A stretch of DNA of 64,000 nucleotides from Arthrobacter sp. SLBN-122 (GCF_006715165.1 NZ_VFMS01000001.1:3410001-3474000); one strand, 5' to 3'; counted from the first letter of the stretch, positions 46,795 through 56,355 are shown. Program-made: numbers and translations. The notes: generated by a model not told the origin, from the letters alone.

Positions 46795-48180
46795 ATGGCA
46801 GCAAAATCCGTCCTCGACCAGGTCATTTCCCTCTCCAAGCGGAGGGGCTTCGTGTTCCAGGCCGGTGAGATCTACGGAGGTTCGCGCTCTGCCTGGGACT
46901 ACGGCCCCCTGGGCGCGGAACTGAAGGAAAACATCAAGCGCCAGTGGTGGCAGTCCATGGTCCGCGGCCGCGAGGACGTGGTGGGCCTGGACTCCTCCGT
47001 GATCCTGCCCCGCCAGGTCTGGGAAGCCTCCGGCCACGTCGAGGTCTTCTCCGACCCCCTGGTGGAATGCCTCTCCTGCCACAAGCGCTACCGCGCCGAC
47101 CACCTCGAGGAAGAGTACGAGGAAAAGAAGGGCCGTCCCGCCGAGAACGGCCTGAAGGACATTGCCTGCGCCAACTGCGGCACACGCGGACAGTGGACCG
47201 AGCCGCAGGAGTTCTCCGGCCTGCTCAAGACCTACCTGGGCCCGGTGGCCAATGAGGAAGGCCTGCACTACCTGCGCCCCGAAACCGCCCAGGGCATCTT
47301 CGTGAACTTCAACAACGTCCTCACCACCTCCCGCAAGAAGCCGCCGTTCGGCATCGGCCAGATCGGCAAGTCCTTCCGCAACGAGATCACGCCCGGAAAC
47401 TTCATCTTCCGCACCCGCGAGTTCGAGCAGATGGAAATGGAGTTCTTCGTGGAGCCCGGCACCGACGAGGAATGGCACCAGTACTGGATGAAGGAGCGCA
47501 TGGCCTGGTACACCGGCCTGGGCATCCGGGAGGAGAACCTGCGCTTCTTCGAGCACCCCAAGGAGAAGCTCAGCCACTACTCCAAGGGCACCACGGACAT
47601 CGAGTACCGCTTTGGTTTCCAGGGCTCGGAGTGGGGCGAGCTGGAAGGCATCGCCAACCGCACCGACTTCGACCTCTCCACCCACGCCAAGGCCTCCGGC
47701 ACGGACCTGAGCTACTTCAACCAGGCCACCAACGAGCGCTACACCCCGTACGTGATCGAGCCCGCGGCGGGCCTGACCCGGTCCTTCATGGCGTTCCTGG
47801 TGGACGCCTACACCGAGGATGAGGCTCCCAACGCCAAGGGCGGTGTGGACGTGCGCACCGTTTTGAAGCTGGACCCGCGCCTGGCCCCCGTCAAGGCCGC
47901 CGTGCTGCCGCTGAGCCGCAACGAGGACCTGTCCCCGAAGGCCAAGGACCTCGGCGCGCAGCTGCGGAAGAACTGGAACATCGACTTCGACGACGCCGGG
48001 GCCATCGGCCGCCGCTACCGCCGCCAGGACGAGATCGGCACCCCGTTCTGCATCACCGTGGACTTCGACACCCTTGAAGACCAGGCAGTCACCATCCGCG
48101 AGCGGGACACCATGAGCCAGGAGCGGGTCTCCCTGGACAAGGTGGAGGGCTACCTGGCGGCACGGCTGATCGGGGCCTGA
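46795..48180 (+). CDS. glyQS: Glycyl-tRNA synthetase (alpha2 type)
   Basis: 461 residues, class II synthetase. It charges tRNA(Gly). The single-chain dimeric form is seen from the N-terminal [22 protein letters not shown], a zinc-type CLSCHKRY ... CANCGTRG insert, motif 2 [19 protein letters not shown] and motif 3 [14 protein letters not shown], plus a C-terminal anticodon domain ([17 protein letters not shown]). GGAG lies 5 nt before the ATG. Followed after 2 nt by an acetyltransferase gene. Confidence 0.97.
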   Translation: MAAKSVLDQVISLSKRRGFVFQAGEIYGGSRSAWDYGPLGAELKENIKRQWWQSMVRGREDVVGLDSSVILPRQVWEASGHVEVFSDPLVECLSCHKRYRADHLEEEYEEKKGRPAENGLKDIACANCGTRGQWTEPQEFSGLLKTYLGPVANEEGLHYLRPETAQGIFVNFNNVLTTSRKKPPFGIGQIGKSFRNEITPGNFIFRTREFEQMEMEFFVEPGTDEEWHQYWMKERMAWYTGLGIREENLRFFEHPKEKLSHYSKGTTDIEYRFGFQGSEWGELEGIANRTDFDLSTHAKASGTDLSYFNQATNERYTPYVIEPAAGLTRSFMAFLVDAYTEDEAPNAKGGVDVRTVLKLDPRLAPVKAAVLPLSRNEDLSPKAKDLGAQLRKNWNIDFDDAGAIGRRYRRQDEIGTPFCITVDFDTLEDQAVTIRERDTMSQERVSLDKVEGYLAARLIGA

Positions 48181-48182
48181 GC

Positions 48183-49214
48183 ATGGCCATCGAATACCGC
48201 GAATGGCGGGACGGCGACGACCTGGCGCTCCTGGAAATCTGGGGCGACCCGGACACCGCGCAGGCCCGGCAGTTCCGCGGCGCCCTCGCCGTGTCCTCCA
48301 ACGGGAGGGACGGTTCCCCATGGCGCCGCTGCATCGTGGCCGAGGACGTCATTGACGGCGTGGGTATTCCGGTGGCCGCCGGCGTCGTCTATGAAGCGTC
48401 CCTGCACCCGGAACGCCTCTGGTGCTACATCGAGGTGGCCCGCGACCAGCGCCGTGCGGGCATCGGTGCAAGCCTCCTGGCCATGCTGCGGCGCGAAGCC
48501 GAACACGCGCCGTCGGGCGTCACCAAGCTGCGCGCCAAGGTGGAGCCAGGCACCGCGGGTGCCGCCTTCGCCGAAACGCTCGGCCTGGCGCCCATCCAGC
48601 GTTCCCGCCTTGTGGTGGTGGAGCCCGGCGCCCTGCGGCTTCCGGTGTTCACGGCCAAGGACGACGGCGGCGCGGCCAGCGGCGAGAACGCCGGCTCCGA
48701 CGTCGTGATGGACCTGGCAACGGGATCCGTGGAGCTGACCGACGTGGTGGGCCGGTATTACACCTCCATCCACGGTTGGGACTCTCCCGGCGTCCTGTCC
48801 GTGGGGCAGGTGCAGAAGCTGTTCCTGGACGAACTCACCGGAGCCCACGGCGCCATTGTGCTGCGGGCCCAGCCCGGATCCGCATTCGGGACGGGGGTTG
48901 CCCCCAGTAAGAAGGGCCGCATCCGGGCCTTTGCCGTCAGCTACGCGGCCCCGGCTGACCCGGACGCCGCACCGGGGACGGATGCTGCTGGACCGGAAAC
49001 GCCCACCGACGTTTTCGTGGGTCACGAGCCTTCGCTGGATGCTGATGATGCCGCTGAGGCCGTCCGCGACATGCTGGCCCTGATCGCGTACCAGCACCCG
49101 GTCATGCTGGAACTGGACGATTCCATGATCGCCCTGCGTGCCGCCGTCGAACCCCTCCTGGACAGTGGCAAGGCACGGCTGGCGGGCGCGGAAACCCTGG
49201 TGGTCTCGGACTAA
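48183..49214 (+). CDS. GNAT-family N-acetyltransferase, two-domain
   Basis: 343 residues. The N-terminal GNAT fold has the CoA loop VARDQRRAGIGASLLAMLRREA. A second, degenerate half (about 180-340) includes an Ala/Asp-rich linker and ends in a helical DMLALIAYQHPVMLELDD segment. Acetyl acceptor unknown. It starts 2 nt after the glyQS stop and is therefore probably co-transcribed with it. Confidence 0.82.
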   Translation: MAIEYREWRDGDDLALLEIWGDPDTAQARQFRGALAVSSNGRDGSPWRRCIVAEDVIDGVGIPVAAGVVYEASLHPERLWCYIEVARDQRRAGIGASLLAMLRREAEHAPSGVTKLRAKVEPGTAGAAFAETLGLAPIQRSRLVVVEPGALRLPVFTAKDDGGAASGENAGSDVVMDLATGSVELTDVVGRYYTSIHGWDSPGVLSVGQVQKLFLDELTGAHGAIVLRAQPGSAFGTGVAPSKKGRIRAFAVSYAAPADPDAAPGTDAAGPETPTDVFVGHEPSLDADDAAEAVRDMLALIAYQHPVMLELDDSMIALRAAVEPLLDSGKARLAGAETLVVSD

Positions 49215-49227
49215 GCCACCGCTACCC

Positions 49228-49287
49228 AACCAGGTCGCAGCAGATGTCGTTATGGAGCTCCATTCCGACATCTGCTGCGACCTAGTT
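49228..49287. repeat. 60-bp near-perfect palindrome between convergent genes
   Basis: Two 30-nt arms centred between 49257 and 49258 match at 27 of 30 positions. The core AGGTCGCAGCAGATGTCG is perfectly inverted, closing on ATGGAG/CTCCAT with no loop. It starts 13 bp after the acetyltransferase stop and overlaps the last two codons (AAC TAG) of the acyltransferase gene. It can serve as a bidirectional terminator; size and perfection also fit a mobile palindromic repeat. Confidence 0.85.
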
Positions 49288-50103
49288 GCGGGGAGCACGA
49301 CGGCGGCCCGCGGCTGCGTCGGCTGCGTCGAGCAGCTGCCGCTCGGCGTCCGTCGGGGCGCTCCCACCCACGTGCGCAGGCATCCACCACGCGCCGGATC
49401 CGGGATCGAGCGGGAAGCCGGCGATGCAGCGGTCGATTCCGGACTGCAGGGTGCTGCGCAGCATGTCCGTGGCCGCCTCCGGGTCGCTGCCTGTCGGAAA
49501 CGTCATGGGTTCGTCCACGTGGACCCGCACCGGGGCGCGCCAGCTGCGGCGCAGCGAAAAGCCGTGGCCGCGCGTCAGTACCCGGTGCGCGCCCCAGACA
49601 GACACCGGAATCACCGGTACGCCGGCCTCGGCGGCCATGCGGACTGCCCCTGTGCGGCACTCGCGGACGGTGAAGCTGCGGCTGACCCCGGCCTCCGGGA
49701 ACACCGCAAGGTACTCGCCATCGCGCAGCTTGGCCACCGCAGCGTCATAGGCGTCCGAACGGTCCGTGTATCCCACCACGACGTGGCCGCTTGCGCTGAT
49801 GGCAGGGCCGGCAAGCCAATGGTCCGCCGCTCCCTGATGGACCAGGAACCGAAGCTGCGCACGGGCGTGCCGCCACAGGAGCAGCTCGAGCACGGCAAAG
49901 TCCAGGTAGCCGAAATGCGTGACGGCGAACACCGCACCCTTCCCGGGATCCACCCGCCGGGACGGCCCGCTGAGCGGTCCCTTGTCCGGAAGGTGCTCCA
50001 GGCCCGTTGCCTGGATGTCCAGGCGCAGGGCCCAGCGCAGGAACTGCCCGGTCCGGACGATCAGCCGATAGAACCGGTCGTTGGACGGCGGACGCCAGGG
50101 CAT
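49282..50103 (-). CDS. 1-acyl-sn-glycerol-3-phosphate acyltransferase-like (PlsC family)
   Basis: 273 residues. The HX4D acyltransferase motif is THFGYLDF; the second motif region FPEAGVSRSFTV and the PVIPVSVWGAH stretch match PlsC proteins of membrane lipid synthesis. It probably transfers a fatty acyl group to a lysophospholipid or another lipid. The ATG has AGGAG 7 nt upstream that overlaps the stop of the preceding hydrolase gene, so the two are translated together. Its last codons are contributed by the 60-bp palindrome. Confidence 0.85.
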   Translation of the reverse strand: MPWRPPSNDRFYRLIVRTGQFLRWALRLDIQATGLEHLPDKGPLSGPSRRVDPGKGAVFAVTHFGYLDFAVLELLLWRHARAQLRFLVHQGAADHWLAGPAISASGHVVVGYTDRSDAYDAAVAKLRDGEYLAVFPEAGVSRSFTVRECRTGAVRMAAEAGVPVIPVSVWGAHRVLTRGHGFSLRRSWRAPVRVHVDEPMTFPTGSDPEAATDMLRSTLQSGIDRCIAGFPLDPGSGAWWMPAHVGGSAPTDAERQLLDAADAAAGRRRAPRN

Positions 50104-50114
50104 GCCGAAAACTC

Positions 50115-50906
50115 CTAAAGGGTGACCTGGACGGATGAGTCCGGCAGCAGCTGCGCGAAGGCCGGCGACGGCCGGACGGCGGCGCCAGTGCTCTCCGCAA
50201 AGGACTTGATGACGAAGCCGGTGGCGAGGGTCTGCCACACGCGGACCTTGCGGAGCATGAAGTGCCCCACGCCCTTGAGTGCCACGTACTGCATGCTCCC
50301 CGCCTCGGCAGAGGCCCGGCGGGCGAAGGCAAGGGACTGCGAGGGGCTGGTCATGTGGTCCGTGGTGCCGTGGATGATGAGGACTTTCCTGCCGGCGACG
50401 GCGGTGGCGGGAGTTGCCGGGCTGAGCCACGGAGCGAGCGCCACCACGGCCTCAACCTGGGGGTGGTCCGCTGCACATACCGCAGTCAGGCCGCCCATGG
50501 AGTGGCCCAGCAGGAAGACCGGAACGTCCGGGTGGCGTTCGGCGATCTGCCGCAGGGCCCAGCGGGCGTCCTGCAACGGGGACATGTCAGGGCCGTTCCA
50601 GCCGCGGACGCTGTTGCGCAGGGACCAGACGGCCAGTCCGTGCTTCCGGCCGGCGCGGTGCAGGTGCCTGGCGAAGGGAATCATCCGGGCCGGGCTGAGG
50701 TGCCGGGCCTCCACCGGATCCCGGCTGTGGGCCTTGCCGCCGTGCAGCACCAGGACCACGCCCCTGGTGTCACCTGCTGCTTCGAGGACACTCAGGACAG
50801 GCTGATGGGCGGGTGTGGCCGTCACCTGGCCCGACTGCACTCCGCCTTCGGCGGCCCCGCGAATTCCTGCCCCGCTGCCGCTTCCCGGCGTATCACGGTT
50901 GTCCAT
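50115..50906 (-). CDS. Alpha/beta hydrolase
   Basis: 263 residues from the ATG with GGGGAGGA 8 nt upstream. LVLHGGKAHS (oxyanion), the nucleophile motif FLLGHSMGGLTAV, Asp in IIHGTTDHMTS and His in VGHFMLRK form a full hydrolase triad. TTTATAA (minus strand, near 50937-50943) is a likely -10. Substrate unknown; pairing with a PlsC-type gene suggests lipid or ester metabolism. Confidence 0.83.
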   Translation of the reverse strand: MDNRDTPGSGSGAGIRGAAEGGVQSGQVTATPAHQPVLSVLEAAGDTRGVVLVLHGGKAHSRDPVEARHLSPARMIPFARHLHRAGRKHGLAVWSLRNSVRGWNGPDMSPLQDARWALRQIAERHPDVPVFLLGHSMGGLTAVCAADHPQVEAVVALAPWLSPATPATAVAGRKVLIIHGTTDHMTSPSQSLAFARRASAEAGSMQYVALKGVGHFMLRKVRVWQTLATGFVIKSFAESTGAAVRPSPAFAQLLPDSSVQVTL

Positions 50907-50960
50907 GCCTGGTTCCTCCCCATCCCGATGGTCCATTTATAAACCCTATGGCGGCCCACG

Positions 50961-50966
50961 TAGAGT
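50961..50966 (+). promoter_or_regulatory. -10 element TAGAGT ahead of a leaderless mini-ORF and yibE
   Basis: TAGAGT, 7 nt, then ATG at 50974, which opens a five-codon ORF. The yibE ATG is 17 nt further on, with no ribosome binding site of its own. Confidence 0.5.
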
Positions 50967-50973
50967 TCAACGC

Positions 50974-50991
50974 ATGAGGTTGTACTGCTGA
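50974..50991 (+). CDS. Leaderless five-codon ORF (MRLYC) overlapping yibE
   Basis: ATG AGG TTG TAC TGC TGA. The TGA shares its A with the ATG of the YibE/F gene (TGATG), so ribosomes finishing here could restart on yibE. It begins 7 nt after a good -10 and ends in a Cys codon, a possible attenuation or coupling device. Confidence 0.4.
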   Translation: MRLYC

Positions 50992-52487
50992 TGGGCGCCG
51001 GTCACTCCCACGCTTCCTTGGATCATTCGGAGCCGACGCCCCAGGCGATGGCTGCCCGCAGCAAGGCGAACCGCATCCTTGCCGCGGTGCTCATTCCGCT
51101 GGCGCTGCTGACCCTGGCCGGGATGGCCTGGTTGTGGCCGTCCGGCAGCAAGGAAGGTGTCTCGCTGGCCAACCCCTATTCCACGGCCCCTGGGGTAACT
51201 TTTGATACGGGCACCATCCAGAACGTGGTGACCGAGAACTGCACCCAGGGCCTCAGCCAGCAGGGCACAGGCCAGCAGGGCGCAGGCCAACAAGGCAACA
51301 GCCAGCAGGGTTCCACGCAGCAGCCGCCGGGGCAGGGCTCGGACTGCACCTTCGCCTTCACCGAGCCGGACAAGGGCGGAAGTCCGGTGAAGGTGGTCAT
51401 CAACCCGGATGTGGCCTCCTCCCACGGGGTTAAGCCCGGAGACCAGATCCGCTACCTGAATCTCTCCAACGCCCAGGGCGCCACGGGCTCGCAGGGCTCC
51501 CCGGCCTACATCTTCGTGGACTTCGTCCGGACGCTGCCGATTGTCCTGCTTGCCGTGCTCTACGCGGCGGTGGTCATCGCCGTCGCCAGGTGGCGCGGAC
51601 TCCGGGCCCTGATCGGGCTGGTGGGGGCCTACTTCGTGCTCGCAAACTTCCTGCTCCCGGGCCTGGTGGAAGGCAAGCCGCCGCTGCTGCTGGCCCTGGT
51701 GGGTTCCACCGTGATCATGATCGGGGTGCTGTACTTCGCCCACGGATTCTCCGCGCGCACCTCCACAGCCCTCCTGGGGACCATCTTCGGCCTTGCCATC
51801 ACCGCCCTGCTGGCAGCCTGGGCCACCAACGCCGCCAACCTTGCCGGGGTGGGCAGCCACGACGCGGCCACCCTGGTGAACACCTCGGCAAACATCTCCA
51901 TCTCCGGTGTGATCCTCTGCGGACTCATCATCTCCGGCCTGGGTGTCCTCAACGACGTGACCATCACCCAGTCCTCGGCGGTGTGGGAACTTTACGAGCT
52001 GGCACCGGGCAGCAGCGCCCGGAAGCTGTTCACCTCGGCCATGCGGATCGGCCGCGACCACATCGCCTCCACCGTGTACACCATCGCCTTCGCGTACGCC
52101 GGCGCCGCACTGCCCATCCTGATCATCGTCATGCTCTACGACCGGCCGCTGATGGACACCCTCACCAGCGCCGAACTCTCCGAGGAGGTCATCCGGACCC
52201 TGGTGGGTTCGATCGGGCTGGTCCTGGCCATCCCGGTCACCACCCTGATCGCCGTGCTCGTGGTGAAGGCCACCGGGATCAAGGCACCAGACGCCGTGCC
52301 AGTGACCGGTGCGGTGCGGGACGGAAAGAGGGGTACAAAGCACGACGACGGGCACGTCCATACGGACGGCGTCACGGACACGGGGGCGCTCGCCGCCGCC
52401 GTGCTTGAGGAGCGCACCCGGCGCACCGCCGTCGAACCCGCGGATGAACCAGCCACCCGGCGGGGCCGCCGGGCCGACCGCGGCTGA
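50991..52487 (+). CDS. YibE/F-family membrane protein
   Basis: 498 residues. An N-terminal helix (about 27-46, RILAAVLIPLALLTLAGMAW) is followed by an extracytoplasmic domain with a QQG repeat segment (about 85-112) and two Cys, then about seven helices of the YibE/F fold (VDFVRTLPIVLLAVLYAAVV, ISGVILCGLIISGLGVLNDVTITQSSAVWEL). Function is not established for the family. The hydrophilic C-terminal tail is charged. Start: ATG overlapping a five-codon upstream ORF. Confidence 0.88.
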   Translation: MGAGHSHASLDHSEPTPQAMAARSKANRILAAVLIPLALLTLAGMAWLWPSGSKEGVSLANPYSTAPGVTFDTGTIQNVVTENCTQGLSQQGTGQQGAGQQGNSQQGSTQQPPGQGSDCTFAFTEPDKGGSPVKVVINPDVASSHGVKPGDQIRYLNLSNAQGATGSQGSPAYIFVDFVRTLPIVLLAVLYAAVVIAVARWRGLRALIGLVGAYFVLANFLLPGLVEGKPPLLLALVGSTVIMIGVLYFAHGFSARTSTALLGTIFGLAITALLAAWATNAANLAGVGSHDAATLVNTSANISISGVILCGLIISGLGVLNDVTITQSSAVWELYELAPGSSARKLFTSAMRIGRDHIASTVYTIAFAYAGAALPILIIVMLYDRPLMDTLTSAELSEEVIRTLVGSIGLVLAIPVTTLIAVLVVKATGIKAPDAVPVTGAVRDGKRGTKHDDGHVHTDGVTDTGALAAAVLEERTRRTAVEPADEPATRRGRRADRG

Positions 52488-52520
52488 AAACCTTCTCTTT
52501 GTACGGCTGTCCAGCTGCTG

Positions 52521-53741
52521 CTACTGGAAGTCGGCCAGCCAGAGATCCGGGCCGAAGACTTCGTACTGGATGTCCTTGGGCCGGACGCCTGCGCCCACCA
52601 GGGCGGTCCGGACGGCCTGCATGAAGGGCACCGGGCCGCAGAGGTAATATTCGGCGTCGGATGGCAGCTGGACATCCTTGATGTTCATGAACCCTGAGCG
52701 CACGGTCCCGCCCGCATCGGAGGTGGAGGATTCGGTGCCGTCCGGATCGAGGAACCACGTATTCAGGGATGCATCCGGCAGTGCGGCAAGGTCAGCCGTC
52801 ACCTGGTTCCGCAGCGCGAAGGAGGCAGGGGAGTCGTCCGCGTGCAGGAACATAACCTTCCGCTGCGAGCCGGCCTTCACCAGGTGGGACAGCATGCCTG
52901 CCATGGGCGTGATCCCGATGCCCGCGCTTGCCAGCACCACGGGCCGGTCCGTGTATTCGAGCACAACGTCGCCGAAGGGCGCCGAAAGGGTGACTTCATC
53001 GCCCACGTCGACGTGGTCGTGGAGGAGGTTGGACATCTCGCCGTCCGGCTTCCCTTCCGTGCGCACGCGCTTGACGGCGAACCGCCGGTGCTGTCCGTCG
53101 TCGGCCTGGGTGAGGCTGTACTGGCGCGGCTGCAGGACGCCGTCGGGCATCTGCATCCGGAGGGTGACGTACTGTCCGGGGAGGGAGGGCTTGACCTCCC
53201 GCTCGTCGGTCCTTTCAACCACGAAACTGGCAACGTCGCCGGTTTCCTGGATCTTTTCGGCCACCCGCCAGTTACGCCACACGGTCTCCGGGCTCAGCCG
53301 GACGGCGTCGTAGAGGCCACGTTCCTTGTTGATGAGCATGTTGGCCATGAGCCAGTAGACCTCGTCCCACGCAGCGGCCACTTCCGGTGTTACTGCGTCG
53401 CCGAGGACATCCACGATGGCCCACATCAGGTTGTCGTGCACCACCTGGTACTGCTCGGGGCTCAGGCCCAGGGACACGTGCTTGTGCGCAATGCGGGACA
53501 GCAGGTGGTCAGGCAGGTGCGTGGGGTCGTTGACGAGGAAGCCGGCAAAGGCGGCGATTGACCCGGCCAGCGCCTGCTGCTGCCGGCCGTCGGCCTGGTT
53601 TCCTCGGTTGAAGAGGCCGTTGAGCAGTTCGGGATGTTCCTCGAACATGTGGCCATAGAAGCGGGAGGCGATCTCCTGGATGTTTTCGCCGACGACTGGA
53701 AGGGTCGCCTGGATCACGGGGTATGCGGTGTCTGACAGCAC
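52521..53741 (-). CDS. hmp: Flavohaemoglobin / nitric oxide dioxygenase
   Basis: 406 residues, the usual Hmp length. It oxidises NO to nitrate using O2, NAD(P)H, haem and FAD. The globin domain (1-140) has distal Tyr29 (RFYGHMF) and proximal His88 (AHKHVSLGL). The FAD domain has RQYSLT and GEMSNLLHDHVDVGDEV; the NAD domain has VVLASAGIGITPMAGMLSHL, MFLHADDS and YYLCGPVPFMQAV. GTG start with AGAGGAGA about 7 nt upstream. Convergent with yibE, 33 nt apart. Confidence 0.95.
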   Translation of the reverse strand: MLSDTAYPVIQATLPVVGENIQEIASRFYGHMFEEHPELLNGLFNRGNQADGRQQQALAGSIAAFAGFLVNDPTHLPDHLLSRIAHKHVSLGLSPEQYQVVHDNLMWAIVDVLGDAVTPEVAAAWDEVYWLMANMLINKERGLYDAVRLSPETVWRNWRVAEKIQETGDVASFVVERTDEREVKPSLPGQYVTLRMQMPDGVLQPRQYSLTQADDGQHRRFAVKRVRTEGKPDGEMSNLLHDHVDVGDEVTLSAPFGDVVLEYTDRPVVLASAGIGITPMAGMLSHLVKAGSQRKVMFLHADDSPASFALRNQVTADLAALPDASLNTWFLDPDGTESSTSDAGGTVRSGFMNIKDVQLPSDAEYYLCGPVPFMQAVRTALVGAGVRPKDIQYEVFGPDLWLADFQ

Positions 53742-53867
53742 GGTGATCTCTCCTCTGAAGGCAGGCCCCCTGGCAAGGCCCGGTTCCACGACACGCTAAC
53801 AGCCGGGTTGAAACCCCCGACAGGCCCTTTGGCACTGGCGGGCAACCACCGATTTGCCCGGCTTTGC

Positions 53868-53873
53868 AACAAT
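53868..53873 (+). promoter_or_regulatory. -10 element AACAAT for the leaderless dus gene
   Basis: AACAAT, 6 nt, then GTG at 53880. This rejects an in-frame ATG at 53808. Confidence 0.5.
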
Positions 53874-53879
53874 GGACAG

Positions 53880-55058
53880 GTGACTGTTGCAGCAACTCCT
53901 CCCGCCCCCAAGCTGGAACTCCCGCCCCTGAAGCTGGGACCCATCACGGTTGACACCCCGGTGATCCTGGCCCCGATGGCCGGCATCACCAACTCCGCCT
54001 TCCGCAGGCTCTGCCGTGAGTACGGCGGCGGCATGTACGTGGCGGAGATGGTCACCTCCCGTGCGCTGGTGGAGCGGAGCCCCGAATCCCTCCGGATCAT
54101 TTCGCATGACGACGACGAGAAGGTCCGCTCCGTCCAGCTGTACGGCGTCGACCCCGGTACCGTCGGCGCCGCCGTCCGGATGCTGGTGGAGGAGGACCGG
54201 GCGGACCACATCGACCTCAACTTCGGCTGCCCCGTTCCCAAGGTGACCCGGCGCGGCGGCGGGTCCGCCCTGCCCTGGAAGATTGATCTCTTCACCTCGA
54301 TCGTGCAGACCGCCGTCAGGGAAGCCGCCAAGGGCAACATCCCGCTGACCATCAAGATGCGCAAAGGCATTGACGATGACCACCTGACGTACCTCGACGC
54401 AGGCCGCATCGCCCGCGATGCCGGCGTGGCAGCCGTCGCGCTCCATGGCCGCACCGCCGCCCAGTTCTACTCCGGCAAGGCGGACTGGTCCGCCATTGCC
54501 CGGCTCCGTGAGGCGCTCCCCGACATCCCCGTGCTGGGCAACGGCGACATCTGGTCCGCCGAGGACGCCGTCCGGATGGTGCGGGAAACCGGGGTGGACG
54601 GCGTGGTGGTGGGCCGCGGCTGCCAGGGCCGGCCATGGCTCTTCGGGGACCTGCAGGCCGCCTTCGAAGGCAGCGACGTCCGCCACCGGCCCAACCTGCG
54701 GCAGGTGGCAGAGGGTGTGTACCGCCACGCCGAACTGATGGTGGAAACCTTCGGCGACGAAGGCAAGGCACTGCGCGAGATCCGCAAGCACATCGCCTGG
54801 TACTTCAAGGGCTATGTGGTGGGCGGGGAACTGCGCACCCGGCTTGCCCTGGTCACCAGCCTGGAAGTGCTCCGGGACACCCTGGCCGAGCTGGACCTGG
54901 ATTCGCCCTATCCCGGAGTGGACGCCGAGGGCCCGCGCGGCCGTTCCGGCTCACCCAAGCGCCCTGCCCTGCCCAAGGACTGGCTGGACTCCCGGGCGCT
55001 GAACGATGACCAGTCCCGGGACATCGCAGCTGCCGAACTGGATGTTTCCGGTGGCTGA
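53880..55058 (+). CDS. dus: tRNA-dihydrouridine synthase (DusB-like)
   Basis: 392 residues. FMN-dependent TIM barrel that reduces uridine to dihydrouridine in tRNA D-loops. FMN motif VILAPMAGITNSAFRRL; catalytic C117 in DLNFGCPVPKVTRRGGGSAL; HGRTAAQFYSGKADW and GNGDIWSAEDA binding loops; a helical C-terminal tRNA-binding domain. The GTG at 53880 is supported by a -10 6 nt away. It overlaps dgt by 8 bases. Confidence 0.95.
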   Translation: MTVAATPPAPKLELPPLKLGPITVDTPVILAPMAGITNSAFRRLCREYGGGMYVAEMVTSRALVERSPESLRIISHDDDEKVRSVQLYGVDPGTVGAAVRMLVEEDRADHIDLNFGCPVPKVTRRGGGSALPWKIDLFTSIVQTAVREAAKGNIPLTIKMRKGIDDDHLTYLDAGRIARDAGVAAVALHGRTAAQFYSGKADWSAIARLREALPDIPVLGNGDIWSAEDAVRMVRETGVDGVVVGRGCQGRPWLFGDLQAAFEGSDVRHRPNLRQVAEGVYRHAELMVETFGDEGKALREIRKHIAWYFKGYVVGGELRTRLALVTSLEVLRDTLAELDLDSPYPGVDAEGPRGRSGSPKRPALPKDWLDSRALNDDQSRDIAAAELDVSGG

Positions 55059-56355
55059 AACACCGACGGCAGGAACGCCCATCGCCGCCCTGGCGCTGCC
55101 CGGGTACGATCTGCACGATTCCGCCCGCTGGGTGGAGGAGCCGCCCAAGAGCACCTACCGGTCGGACTTTGAACGGGACCGGGCCCGCGTGCTGCACTCC
55201 TCGGCCCTGCGCCGGCTGGGCGCCAAAACCCAGGTGGTGGCACCGGACACCGACGACTTCGTCCGCACCCGCCTCACACACAGCCTGGAAGTGGCCCAGG
55301 TGGGCCGCGAACTCGGCCGGGCCCTGGGCTGCGATCCCGACGTGGTGGACACCGCCTGCCTCAGCCACGACCTGGGCCACCCGCCCTTCGGCCACAACGG
55401 CGAATCGGCGCTCAACGAGGTGGCGCATGCCATTGGCGGCTTCGAGGGCAACGCCCAGACCCTCCGCCTGCTCACCCGCCTCGAACCCAAGGTGCTCACG
55501 GCTGACGGCCGGCCCGCCGGACTGAACCTGACCCGCGCAAGCCTTGACGCGGCGTCGAAATACCCGTGGTCCGCCCTGGAAGCACCGGTGATCCACGGCC
55601 AGCGGACCAGCAAGTTCGGCGCGTACGAAGACGACCTGCCCATCTTCAACTGGCTCCGGGAGGGTGCGCCGGAGCGCCGGACCTGCCTGGAAGCCCAGGT
55701 GATGGACCTGGCGGACGACATCTCCTACTCGGTGCACGACGTGGAGGACGCGATCGTGGCCGGACACTTCCAGCTGCGCTGGATGGACAACCCGGACCAC
55801 CGCGCCCGCGTGGTGGGCTACGCCAAGCAGTGGTACCTGCCGCACAACGACCCCGCAGCCATCGATGCCGCACTCGCCCGGCTGGAGGCCACAGACGTGT
55901 GGGTGCGCGAGGCGGACGGCAGCCGCAGGTCCATGGGGGCACTGAAGAACATGACCAGTCAGCTGATTGGCAGGTTCTGCCAGAGCGCCCTGGAAACCAC
56001 CCGCGCCGTCTACGGGCCGGAGAACCTCACGCGCTACAACGCCGAACTGATGGTTCCGGACGAGACCGTCATGGAGATCGCCGTGATGAAGGGCCTTGCC
56101 ACCACCTTCGTGATGACCACCGAACACCGGCAGCCCATCTACGAGCGCCAGCGGGAGGTGCTCCACGCCCTGGTGACGGCCCTCAGCGCCACGGGGGACC
56201 GGCACCTGGAGCCGATGTTCGCGGCGGACTGGCGGGCGGCGGACGACGACGGCGCGCGCCTTCGCGTGGTCATCGACCAGGTGGCGTCCCTCACCGACGG
56301 TTCCGCCCTGGCCATGTACGAGCGCCTGGTGGGGAGCCTGCCCTCGCTGTGGTGA
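55051..56355 (+). CDS. dgt: Deoxyguanosinetriphosphate triphosphohydrolase-like protein
   Basis: 434 residues. HD-domain dNTPase that cleaves dGTP to deoxyguanosine and triphosphate. YRSDFERDRARVLHSSALRRLGAKTQV, the metal-binding H...HD motif (RLTHSLEV then CLSHDLGHPPFGHNGE) and the DLADDISYSVHDVEDA motif are intact. The start taken is GTG 55051; ATG 55042 in frame is an alternative, and neither has a Shine-Dalgarno, consistent with coupling to dus. In Actinobacteria dgt and dnaG are usually close; here a redox module intervenes. Confidence 0.94.
   Translation: MAETPTAGTPIAALALPGYDLHDSARWVEEPPKSTYRSDFERDRARVLHSSALRRLGAKTQVVAPDTDDFVRTRLTHSLEVAQVGRELGRALGCDPDVVDTACLSHDLGHPPFGHNGESALNEVAHAIGGFEGNAQTLRLLTRLEPKVLTADGRPAGLNLTRASLDAASKYPWSALEAPVIHGQRTSKFGAYEDDLPIFNWLREGAPERRTCLEAQVMDLADDISYSVHDVEDAIVAGHFQLRWMDNPDHRARVVGYAKQWYLPHNDPAAIDAALARLEATDVWVREADGSRRSMGALKNMTSQLIGRFCQSALETTRAVYGPENLTRYNAELMVPDETVMEIAVMKGLATTFVMTTEHRQPIYERQREVLHALVTALSATGDRHLEPMFAADWRAADDDGARLRVVIDQVASLTDGSALAMYERLVGSLPSLW

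Noticed and set aside
53808..53879. ATG at 53808 as the dus start
   Set aside because: The added residues do not resemble a Dus N-terminus, and a -10 hexamer lies inside the extension exactly 6 nt before GTG 53880.
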